Origin: Bidens hawaiensis
Taxonomy: Eukaryota > Streptophyta > Magnoliopsida > Asterales > Asteraceae
DNA: 64,000 bases
Assembly: GCA_021521415.1 (NCBI GenBank)
Contig: JAIQDT010001118.1
Location: 376,501 to 440,500 of the forward strand
Direction: 5' to 3'
The notes under the pieces are model-generated. The model did not search any database and was not told the DNA's origin. It saw nothing but the letters and a program-made list of their open reading frames with translations. Numbering within the stretch: the first letter of the stretch is position 1; each line of letters starts with the position of its first letter. Shown here in pieces: positions 37,020 through 47,807 of the stretch. The translations under genes were made by a program, and so were the position numbers.

Positions 37020-39634
37020 TGATTAGTGAAGAAATATTCATATTATTGTGTGATTCTAAACAGGTCAAATGCTTTAATGCTCCATTGCAACCTTCAGAAA
37101 TCGTGGGTGTGAAAAGAGTTGTGCAAGAGAAACTGCCTGAAGGAGTCAATGAAAATGGTCTAACATTGACGGGATTTCTTTTTCTTCACGCACTGTTTAT
37201 TGAAAAAGGACGTTTAGAGACAACATGGACTGTTTTACGAAGATACGGTTACAATAATGATATAAGACTTGGTGATGATCAGTTGCTGGCTCCAATTAAA
37301 AGAATTCCTGATCAGGTAAATGATTATAGTTTTATATTTATTTTGGCAAATGATATAATGTTTTTTTCTACTTTTGTAGAGTGTGGAGCTGACGAGCGAA
37401 GCTGTGGAATTTCTGAGAGGAGTTTTTGCCTTGTTTGACAGCGATGGTGTAAGTTATATCAGAATTCAGTTTCAGATATGATTTTAGAATTAATTTTTTA
37501 TATACCCTTCTCATAAATTAAAATTCTGTGTTATCCTTCTAAATATTATAATATAAAATATTGTACTCAAACCATTCTGTATTAAGAGAAAATTAGTTAT
37601 TTATAATAGCCTGTTCACTAAATAATCAAATAGTACAACTGATATTATTTATTACACTATGGAGTGTGTAAGTACGTTTTGCTTGTTTTTGAAAGGGTAA
37701 ATATGATATTATGAGATTTAAGGGTATATATGAAGTTTTTAGCTTTTAAAAGGATATGCATGAAATCGACTCATTAAATCAATTAAGTAGATTGAAAATA
37801 TATCTATTTTTGATAACCAGGATGGGGCTCTAAATGCGCATGAGCTTGAGGACCTTTTTTCTACTGCACCAGAAAGGTATTGTAGTTTCTTAAAAAACAA
37901 CATGATTCTTTCATTATTGTTGTTGTACTTATTATTTTTGTGGTTACGTTACAGTCCTTGGAGTGAAGCTCCATATGCAAATGCTGCAGAAAAAAACGCA
38001 TTGGGAGGATTATCGCTTGATGGATTTTTGTCAGAGGCATGCTAATATCTCTACTTAACTAATACTAATCTGTTTTTTCATATTTATTAATTGTTTTGGT
38101 GGGATGCAGTGGGCTTTTATGACACTTTTAGATCCAGTACTGAGTGTTGAGAACCTCATATACATCGGGTATGCTGGTGATCCTTCATCTGCAGTAAGAG
38201 TTACCCGATAAAGACGTGTTGACCGCAAGAAGCAAAGCTCCGACCGAAATGTCTTTCAGTGTTTCGTTTTTGGGCCAAAAGAGGCCGGAAAATCTTCACT
38301 GTTGCATTCTTTTATTGGAAGGTATTTTGTCTAAACTACATACTTGTTTTAGAAAACGGGTCAAAACAAATAAAATGATTCAAGAGGTTTTATGCATTGA
38401 AATTACAATTTGGGTGACTTTTGAGTTTCGACCTTTTTCATTTTAAGCTATCTTTTTGACTTTTGGCCCGTTTGTAAGTAATAGGTGTTTTGACATTTTT
38501 AGTATCTGTCTGCTAATAATTTCTTGACATTCTTTTTTTATGGTTTGACATCAGGCAGTTTTCTGAGGTTTATACACCAACTGAGGAACGATATGCAGTT
38601 AATACTGTTGATCAGCCTGATGTAAGTACATATTTCCAACTTTGTTTCTGCCATTTTTCTTATGTATTTAAATTAATGCTTGTTTAATCATATTTTGTAT
38701 TAGCTTTTTGTAAAATTTTGATAATTTTGGATAAATATGATTAAACAAACTGTTTTGACCTGCTATCCTACATTATTAGTAAAAATCAATTCGTTTTGCC
38801 ACTTTTACATTTTTTGTTTGTTATTTTGTGCTTTAATTGGACTTTATTTCTCATTAACTTGGTGTCAGGGAACAAAGAAAACTTTGATTTTGAGGGAGAT
38901 ACCCGAAGATGCTATTGGAAAATTGCTTGTCAATAAGGATGCTTTGGCAACCTGTGACATTGCAGTTTTTGTCCATGACAGGTAACTAACTGTTGTCACT
39001 ATCCTTTAAATATGGTAGTTTGAGTCTTTTGAGGTTTATATATTTATTTATTATCTTAAATTTGTAGCTCAAACGCGTCTTCATGGACAAGAGCAACAGA
39101 GTTACTTGTTCAAGTTGCTAGTCACGGGGAGTCTACTGGATATGAGGTTCCTTGTCTTATTGTTGCAGCTAAAGATGACCTTGAACCTTATCCAACTGCA
39201 ATACAAGATTCTACAAGGGTATATTTTTGTGATTTCATATCAAATTAATAAATTATTTAATGAGCTAGTTATTTGTTTGTGCAGGTGAGCCAAGATATGG
39301 GGATAGAGGCTCCAATACCTATAAGCACAAAATTGGGAGACTTTAATAATGTATTTAGAAGAATTGTGAGAGCAGCAGAGCACCCTCATTTGAGCATACC
39401 TGAAACCGAAGCTGGAAAAAGTCGAAAACAGTACCATAGGGTTCTTAACCGTTCCCTAATGGTTGTTTCAGGTATTTATCATCACTTATTTTAGCTGAAT
39501 TTATAGATAAATACCCTTAAAATGATGATATACTGAATTTGTTGGTTTATGTGTTTGCAGTGGGCGCTGCAGTTGCAATTGTTGGACTAGCTGCATACCG
39601 TGTTTATGCAACAAGGAAGAACACTTCATCTTAA

Positions 39635-40154
39635 AAATCGTCCCCATAAACATTGGTTTACGGTTTTCGTTTGTTGGATTCTGATATATTTCTTATCAAC
39701 AGTATGTGTAAAGAACATGTTCCTGACTCGTTGAGACGGTCTTTGCTTTTAGAGGTCATTTTATTTTAAATCAAATTGGTACCTTCTCATCACATAAAAG
39801 GATGTAACAACTTTGTTTTTAATTTCAAAATTTTTATTGCTTGTTGTAATCCAGGTTTAGAATTGTGTTGGTCAGCTTCGTGTTGTTGTTTTTGACGTTG
39901 GTGACTTGGTGTTATTAGAATCGAGTACTGAACAACCTGATTTTATTTTGTACAAATTCGACTTTTATCGTTATGCGATTCTATAACAAACTTAACATAG
40001 TTCTTGACTGTGCTCTTTTGTGTAGAAAGACTTGGTGTGCAAAACATGAGTTGATATTGGTACTATAAATACCCTAATATATTAATGCTCTATAGGAATG
40101 GTATGGGTGAACTTGGTATATGAGTTACCATACAGATCAACATACATACAACCT
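39635..40154. other. Convergent 3' region between Miro and kinase genes
   Basis: The two genes face each other across 520 bases. The stretch should hold both 3' UTRs. Nothing else is visible. Confidence 0.5.
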
Positions 40155-43058
40155 CTATCTTGGACTGACTCGTTTATTGAACCTAAAAGTACTAGTGGAG
40201 CTCCCAGAAGACAGGTTGTGCACTATAGGAATCAGCGACTGCACTACATCCGTCATCAAAGGCCGATAATCAGCTTCCGTTTGCACACACATGGCTGCAA
40301 TAGCCGCTATCTGCATATAAATACCTCAATTTTATAGGATTTGAAAACTTGGTTGAAACATAAACTAGTTAATGGAGGCAGTTAAGTATAGTCACCCAAA
40401 GTGTTATTTGATTAATACAGATGACAATTAGACCCGATGTGATCAATGTTAAAAATTACTCGTTTTGATATGTAACCAAAAAATTATTGACCCCCCGGTG
40501 TGGTCATCGCTAATAGTCATAATTATACACATCTCAAACCAAACTAACCTGGATTAGATCCTTTCTCCAAAACTGACCAAGTAGATTTGGATCAACCATC
40601 TCCTCAACTGCGGCTCTATTTGTTAATCTCGGAAGAGCCTAAGGAGTTAAGTAGGATCAAACAAGCTTAGCTAAACCACATAAAGTGAAATAAACCAACC
40701 ATGCACAATTTTATGCTTTTTAAGATATTTACACATTCGTTATTGTTCAGAGGTGGATCCACCTCTTTTCGATTGTTGGACCCCACCTCTATACATACAC
40801 AATATTGTCATAACTCACTACGGCGTTGTCTGTGCACCTGCATACACAAACAAATGAGCATACTTACCCATGAGACAAGGACATGCTCTCCAGGTGGGCG
40901 GTTAGTGTCAATAGGCACACGCCCTGTTAAAAGCTCTAGCAAAACAACACCGTAGCTATAGACATCTGACTTGGTTGTAAGTTTTCCAGTCGAAGCGTAC
41001 CTGATATTGGGCAAGAATGATATGATTATTGGTTACTTCAAATGAGGTAATTGGATCGTAACAAAAAAATCTAAGGCTAAATTGTATTTGTAATAATGTA
41101 TAAAACCTCTTATGACTATATTTCAAAAGTTAGATTATTAAAAAAATATAGTTATACTAATCATATATGATTTACTACTTTATTCCATTCCATTTTGACC
41201 CCTTCCCGCTAAGCCTATTTTGTCACCGTAAAGTGTTTCAAGTCAAACCAACTGGACATATGTAAATAAAGAGATGAATAACTCACTCGGGTGCCAAATA
41301 TCCGGTAGTTCCCAAAACACGAGTCGAAATCATGCCATTTGGCTTGTCCGATCCAATCTTGGCCAACCCAAAATCCGACACTTTTCCACGTAAGTTTTCG
41401 TCCAACAAAATATTGCTAGATTTAAAATCTCGGTATATAACCGATGGGACAGTCAGCTCATGGAGAAACTCAAGGGCCCGTGCACAATCAAGCGCGATTC
41501 TCAATCGGATTCCCCAATTCAACACCTGTGATTGACCGTCATGAAGGTGCAAATGGTCATGAAGTGTACCATTTGGCATGTACTCAAATACAAGCAGCCT
41601 GTGTTGATTATCAGCACAATATCCAAGAAGATCCACCAAGTACGGACAATGCAAACGACTTAATAAATCCACCTACATATATAACCGTCTTATTTATCAC
41701 AGCTAAAACAAAATTAATATCTTATAATGTTTTACCGTCATCTTTTCTTTATATAAAAATAATTATGTATAGTAAATACCTCGGACCGAAATGCTCGCTC
41801 TCCTTGCTTGCCTTCCTTACGAAGCATTTTAATAGCGGAAAGGGTGCCATCACGCAGCGTACCACGATAGACATTCCCGAAACCGCCCTTGCCCGCAAGG
41901 TTAGCTTCGTTGAAGTCGTCGGTAGCTAATTGCAACTCTTTATATGTGAATACTTGTACCCCTTTAGATGTTGCTGATGGCATGTTGCATGGGCTTCCTC
42001 CATTAATACATCCACTCTTCATATCTAACCTCCCTACAACAAATTAAATAAAAATATTAATTACATAATAATTGTATATAAAGATTCAGCTAGTTAATTG
42101 TAGTTTATGTTAAAGAGATTCATTATTATATTTATATATTTTACATTTATAATTATTTTGTATAAAAACATTCTTAAATGTCACATTAAGTAAATTCTTT
42201 AAAAAAACAAAAGAAAATTCTCTAAAATGTTCTGATTTTTTGGAACCATTTATTAATGTTATAAAGATTTAAAATAGTGATATTATTTTAATTCTCTCTA
42301 GCTAGTCAAGTCCCGTATCGATAATCAAACACGAACTAAACGAATAACCCTCGTTTATATTAATCAGAAAACATCACTCAAAAGACTGATTACAAACCCT
42401 CAAACCCTAACTCGGTTACACCTCACACATCACCCAATCTATAATGTCGAACCGTGACATGTTTATATAGGACTAACCTAACTTGTTATCAAAGACATTA
42501 CCTATTATAATTACAATACAATTAGGAAACATGCTATAATTATGAAACATGACCAACTATGACCAGCTTGTCAACATTGGTCTCTCAAGTTTACCGACTT
42601 GTGACTTAGAGTCTGAAATTACTTCCAACAGCTAGTTATTCTATTAGTTGAGTATTTTTTTCTTTAATGACGTTAGTCTGGCTGGCATGTGCCCCAAGTT
42701 ACCCGAGTTCGAATCCTTTTACAGTGTTTTTTTTAGAATCAAACCCGGGGCCTCTAGGAAACCTTACAGAAAACCCTGGCCATCCGAGCAAGCTCGTAAT
42801 GGCTCTATTCTATTAGTTTAGTTTACCTGAGGCACCATTCATTGTTATGAATCTATGAGCAACGAACATGCAGCTTTTGCCGCTGTTATTGTTTCCATTT
42901 GGATTAGAAGACTTTACACGACGGAGCAATGCTACGATTATAGTAATTGCAATGAGTAAAATGATGATGACAACGAGAGCTGTCACCACAAGGATGGTGG
43001 TTTCCGGTAGACTCTGGTGGTGGTCCAAATGTTTCCGGTGGGTGTTGCTTTTGTCCAT
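40155..43058 (-). CDS. Membrane-anchored receptor-like cytoplasmic kinase (RLCK-VII type)
   Basis: Six exons on the minus strand: 42827-43058, 41780-42033, 41287-41672, 40868-41000, 40549-40638, 40155-40310. They total 1251 nt (416 residues), GT-AG throughout, open frame. One predicted membrane helix lies at about 20-46 ([20 protein letters not shown]) with almost no extracellular part. The kinase domain starts at [19 protein letters not shown]: glycine loop GKGGFG 125-130, Lys146, Glu162 region, YRDFKSSN with catalytic Asp244 (Tyr for His, usual in RLCK-VII), DFG at 262-264, GYLAPEY, and the C-lobe to [20 protein letters not shown]. It is likely an active Ser/Thr kinase in surface-receptor signalling. 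I do not recognise the exact orthologue. Confidence 0.9.
40749..40764. repeat. Perfect 16-bp palindrome in kinase intron
   Basis: gaggtggatccacctc reads the same on both strands. It is a small isolated palindrome in the intron between exons 40868-41000 and 40549-40638, with ccacctc repeated just downstream. No function is claimed. Confidence 0.7.
42650..42806 (-). mobile_element. Short SINE-like insertion in kinase intron 1
   Basis: A 157-bp segment is flanked by a perfect 12-bp direct repeat, attctattagtt, at 42638-42649 and 42807-42818. Read on the minus strand it starts with an A-box-like gcttgctcggatggcc, has a B-box-like ccgggtttgattct, and ends A-rich (aaagaaaaaaatac). This fits a small tRNA-derived SINE. 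It lies about 20 bases inside the exon 1 donor. Confidence 0.65.
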
Positions 43059-43364
43059 AATTACGAGTCACGAAAACCAAAGATGATAGATAGGATAGAG
43101 AGATAAAGCTAGGGAGTTGAATGTTTTATACGGGTACACCATTTAATGAATAAAATATAACTATATGTTTTTTTTAAGTTATAAACGTCTATGCATCTTA
43201 AATTCGTATGTATCTTATAGTTATTGTTTTATTTAAAAAAAAAAATTAAAATAAACATGTGAAATACAACACCATCCAACGAAAACAAAAACACGAACAT
43301 GTCTAACTAGATCATACAATTTAAGTCAATCTTTTCACCTTAAAGAACGAAACCCGTCAGATTA
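43059..43364. other. Kinase promoter side and spacer
   Basis: AT-rich 5' flank of the kinase gene up to the next transposon border. No specific element is recognised. Confidence 0.4.
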
Positions 43365-45185
43365 GACCACCCGTAGTGGTGCGTTGTGGATTGCGTTTTG
43401 GAGGATAACGCGGGGTACACCGCCCCCCTGCGTTTTGCGTTTTTTTTGGAACGTTATGGCTAAAACGCTAGAAATGGCACACAAATAAAAAAAAGAGCCG
43501 TTGGGGACATTGGAGCCGTTGGGTTTTTAAAAAAAAAAATTATATTAATTATATTTATACTATATAAACAAACCAAACTCATTTTTTAACACATTTCTTC
43601 CACTTCTATACCAATTATATCTTATACTCAAATATTTCTACCATCATGTTTCCAAACAACCAAAATATTATCGGTTTCGGTCAATATGCCCGTCAAGGCA
43701 ACCAAAATCCACAACCGAACCAATCTACCGCCCCGACGCCAACCGTACCCGTCCCGCATATGTATGACCCGCAAATAGCCGCGTACTTTGCATTTCTACA
43801 AAACTCTATGCCAAATGCGGTGCCCGATTTCCAAAACCCAACGACAAACATTTTTGCCGGTTCGGGTTCCCAACCCGTCCCGGAGACCCAACCCGAGGTT
43901 GAGTTCGCGCCGGAGACACAACCCGTCCCGGAGACCGTAGGCGGTTCGAGCCAACGCGGACGTCCGAGAAAACACGGAAAGAAGGCCGCCGGCGAACCTC
44001 GGGTTAAAAAGACGGTGATCCAGTGGAGTATCGACGAGTGCGTACTATGTGCTCGTGCTTGGTGCGCGATATCGGAAGATGCCAAATGCGGTAGGTTTTT
44101 AAAATACATATATATTTTTTAAATTTCTTATAACAAACATTAAACTTGTAATGTTTTTATTTTTTTTAGCGAACTATCAAAAAATGGGGTATTTTGGCAC
44201 AAAGTTATAGAGTTGTTCCACGCGCTTGGCGGGGACTCATGTCGAGAAAAAGATTCATTACTGTCGAAATTGGGCGACATAAACACCAAATGCTTGGCTT
44301 TTCATACGGTTTACTCTCGGCTGAATCGACATAGGAGTAGCGGTGTCTCGGACGCGGAAGTCATGTAAAACGCGTTGACAGAGTATCAACATAAGGTCGG
44401 GGGACCCTTCAACTACTTTGGCATTTGGAAAGAACAGTTGAGGTTTCACCCAAAATGGGGCATGGTGTTGGATGCCGAAACCGAAGCCGAAGATGGTCCG
44501 CGTAAAAAAAAATCTCAAACATCGTCTTCGGTTGATCCAGACACGCCCCGTTCCGACGCTCGAAACTTCAACCTAAGCGATAACGACGCCGTGAAAACTA
44601 CCGAGATGGCTCGGCCGGGGGGTAGAAGAAGCAAGGCCAAGGGAAGGGGGAAAGGGGTCGCTTCGTCGTCGGCAACGAGTTCAAATCCCGAATTGGAAAG
44701 TCAATTCAAAGAAATGAACTCTTGACTCCAAGCTTTACACGACCTTGGAACCCAACGACTTAAAGTAAATTTGGACGCCGTCGACCTACTTAGAAGGAAT
44801 GATATGGACAAAGACATCGAGGTTTTATCAAATGAGCTATCCAAAGACGACCCGATAGTCCAATCTCTAAAAGCCACTCGACGAGCGAAAATTTTAGAAA
44901 AATATAAGTTTTAGTTTTATTAGTTATTTATGTATTTTTTTTAATTTGATGTATTTTTTTAATTTAGTTTTTATTTAGAAGTTTAATGTATTATGTTAAT
45001 TTATTTAAATGATTTAGTATTTAAAAAAACAAATAAAATTAATAATGATTGGGCGCCACGTGATGCATAATGCATGAGGGTGGAGAGTTATGACTACAGC
45101 CTGATTTTGTAAAAAACAATAACTCTGACTGGGCGCCACGTGGCGCATAATGCCTGGTAGTGAAGCTTTATGACTACACATGGTC
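43365..45185 (+). mobile_element. PIF/Harbinger element with ORF1 only
   Basis: The ends GACCACCCGTAGTGG and ACTACACATGGTC form imperfect inverted repeats, flanked by the 3-bp target TTA at 43362-43364 and 45186-45188. The subterminal right part repeats gggcgccacgtg(a/g)(t/c)gcataatgc twice (about 45052 and 45130). Only an ORF1-type gene is inside; no transposase. Its 3' part (from the retrotransposon target site onward) is repeated at 54500-55105. Confidence 0.8.
43646..44914 (+). pseudogene. Harbinger ORF1 (Myb/SANT-like with NAM-C-like tail)
   Basis: Exon 1 (43646 to about 44091) reads MFPNNQNIIGFGQYARQGNQ, a Pro/Gln-rich head with an AT-hook-like RGRPRKHGKKA, then KTVIQWSIDECVLCARAWCA, the start of a trihelix/SANT fold. 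An intron of about 80 bases follows. Exon 2 continues NYQKMGYFGTK and TKCLAFHTVYSRLNRHRSSG, GGPFNYFGIWKEQLRFHPKW, and a basic, coiled tail ending RAKILEKYKF. In-frame TAA near 44367 (after DAEV-M) and TGA near 44723 break it. The second stop is CGA in the 54500 copy, so it arose recently. Confidence 0.75.
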
Positions 45186-45188
45186 TTA

Positions 45189-47460
45189 GAGGGGAATGAG
45201 CATTCATGGGTACTACCCATTCACCGGCCAATCATACATCGTTATATCATTTCTACCCTCAAGTACCCACAAACCAGAAAATAACTTGAAACACTTATCC
45301 ATAAGTACCTTAAAACTTTTTTTGTAACATATGTAAATTGATTATTAATGATTATTTTAATTTCTTCAAAAGTCTTCAAACAATCACATAAAAACACACG
45401 GTAAACCTTTACCACAAATTGTAATTTGACAAACTATCCATATAGTTAGAGGTGGGTTTGCCATGTGGTAAACTACCCATAACTCTTACCCACACTAGTG
45501 CCCCGGCCCCAAGGCTTTAACCTCTTTCGTCAACTTGGCTAAAGAGTTTAGTCCGTGATCACGTATTAGGACATAATAAATGAAATGTAAGTCTATTAGA
45601 GCTAGATCACGACACATGAACTTTTTAAACGAATATTATGATGACTCATTGAACGAGAATTACACATTGCATCTACATTATGCGTAATTTCGACCAAGAG
45701 TTATCATATTCACTCGATTAGTTATATTTGTCGTGGCCAAGTTATCCACTTGTTCCTAAGTGAGACACATAATTGTTTTATATATGAAAAAATAAAATCA
45801 ATGTTAGATGAAAAAAATACGCATTATAATTTTGTTAGTTAGTTAGTATTTATTTCCATTGTTTTTTCAATCATATGGTATTAAAAAGATTTATCATTGT
45901 TGTACATAAAACGGTTTTGGCTTTAGTTTTTATTCCCTCAAAATTCAAGCATTACATGGGTAATTTTTGCTACACCTTTTACAGATAAAGCGATTTACAT
46001 TAGATTTACATTATTATAAAACTTTACAAATAAACATGAGTATTCCCTACATGGGGGGTCATGACCTGTCAGGCACTTGATCCTTGCAAGTATCTGTGTG
46101 TTTCATTTTGTCTCTTGCTTTGTTTCAGTATCATGTAATGTCTTGGTCGTGCTTGTAAGTTTACTCCACAAATATTGCTATGAATGTACTTTATTCATTA
46201 AAACTTGTACATATTTAATTATTTGTTGTGTCCTCATGTTCCACTGTATCATATACTAAATATAAATTGTGTTTTATCCAATGGATCTATTAAATTGCTA
46301 GCAAATGTGTTGTCTCAAAAGGAAATGGCATACCTTGGTATTATAGTATTTAAATTCGTATATCATATTATTTGATTATTACTAACTTTATAGATGGCGT
46401 TATTATCATAACTCGTATCTAATGCATTATACTGAAAAAAGAAAAATCGAACAATTAACCGTAATTAATCAAAACCGACATTCAACCGACCTACAATTAA
46501 TTGACCATGCAGTTGTAGTTATGGTTAATCAATCTTCAATAACCGAAGCTCGTTTATGATTATGGTTAATCTCGATAAGCAAACCGAACTGACTATGCAT
46601 ACCCTTGGTAATTGGTTGTAAGTTATGTAGGAATTATATTAAATTTTATGACAACTTTTATATCAAAATGTTTACTAACATCTCATGAAATCTGTCATCG
46701 TTGATAGAATATTGACTTTCAGGACTGTGGATGTAAAAGTTGTGGCGGTGGGGGTACCCTATATTCCTTGGATCCAATGAATTCCTTTGCAAATGGATGT
46801 AGTCTAAGGTCCATCTAATTTTTATGGCCACAACATTATCATAGTGCAACTTATTAAATGGAATCACATATGGTGTAATGAATGAAAAACCGGTCTAGTT
46901 GTTAGCGGAAAGGATTTTGTTAAGTCGATCGGTACATGTATCAGGTTTGGGTACATGTATGGTATATATACTGGTACGTGTGTAAGTACGAGTACGGGTA
47001 TATGTGTAAGAAAAGGGATATATAATTAGTTATGTATGCCTCTAAATCAAACCTTTATATTTGAAATCACCAAAATCACAGCTTTGGATAGACTTTCGTT
47101 TAAATTGTCATTTTTCAACCCGTAATCGTAGCATCCTAACTTTCGTGTGGAGAAGTGTTGCTACTTGATCATAGATACATTCGCTTACTGAGTAAGTAAA
47201 TTACTTGAGATATCGATGAATAATCATTAAAGAACCTAAAAATACTTTTTAACTAATTCAAGCAAGGTCAAAAAAATCTACACCGTTAACAAATGATGGA
47301 ACTTACTCACTGTTCACAGTGTTTAAACGAAAGAAATTTGACTAAAGTTTTTATTTTGTAAAATGATGGAACAAATGAGTTTTTTAATACTTTATGTTGG
47401 CACAAATGATTTATAAAATCCTTTTTCCTTTTAAGGTGCAAAGTGCAATTTCTGTTTGTT
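45189..47460. other. AT-rich single-gene-free DNA inside copy A
   Basis: No coding region is supported. 46440-46590 has aaccgaa/ggttaat words of the kind left by old insertions; 46940-47000 has gtacatgta/gtacgtgt words. The short frames here recur in copy A' only because the DNA is duplicated. Confidence 0.4.
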
Positions 47461-47462
47461 CC

Positions 47463-47506
47463 ATCCCACATCGCTGGAAAGTGGAAATGAACGTACTTTT
47501 ATAAGA
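47463..47506 (+). promoter_or_regulatory. USE and TATA box of U3 gene (Pol III type)
   Basis: The upstream sequence element atcccacatcg (47463-47473) matches the plant snRNA consensus RTCCCACATCG. A TATA box (ttataag, about 47499-47505) follows after about 25 bases. In plants this shorter spacing marks Pol III-transcribed U genes (U6, U3), while Pol II genes have about 10 bases more. Confidence 0.85.
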
Positions 47507-47527
47507 AGAACAAGGAGCTTTGAAAGC

Positions 47528-47707
47528 ATGACTTTACTTGAGCAGGATCTGTTCTATAGGCTCATATCTCTTTATATCCATGTTTGTTTGATGAACCGAA
47601 ACCGAGAGAGTGATTAACAGAGCTTATGGTTCTGACCATGGCTCATTAGGAGATCGTTGCTAGCTCAACTATTGAGTCCTACCATGGTTACACTGTTGTC
47701 TGACAGA
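47528..47707 (+). ncRNA. U3 small nucleolar RNA (copy A)
   Basis: The RNA starts about 25 bases after the TATA box. The box A region is gactttacttgagcaggatc followed by tgttctatagg; box C' is tgatgaa; box B is gagagagtgatta; then a long stem (ggttctgaccatggctcatt) and box D (gtctga, 47698-47703). A T5 tract at 47718-47722 is a Pol III terminator. U3 guides early cleavage and folding of pre-rRNA in the nucleolus. The promoter and boxes agree with plant U3 as I know it, so this copy could be functional. The exact ends are estimates. Confidence 0.88.
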
Positions 47708-47807
47708 CAAATTCTCATTTTTGTACCTAACTCCGCGAAACCAAGCTTTTCGAGGTTATACTTTGCGCTATAACCAAGATATTAACTAAAATTAAAACTT
47801 TTATAGA

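Larger units (their letters stand above)
44580..47728. repeat. 3.15-kb direct repeat, copy A (original flank)
   Basis: Nearly identical to 54500-57639. By eye I count 18 substitutions and 3 indels, including an 11-bp difference at about 45996. The copy starts at the word ATAAC and holds the 3' part of the Harbinger element, 2.3 kb of AT-rich DNA without a supported gene, and a U3 snoRNA gene. It runs into the gypsy leader at 47728/47729. Confidence 0.93.
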
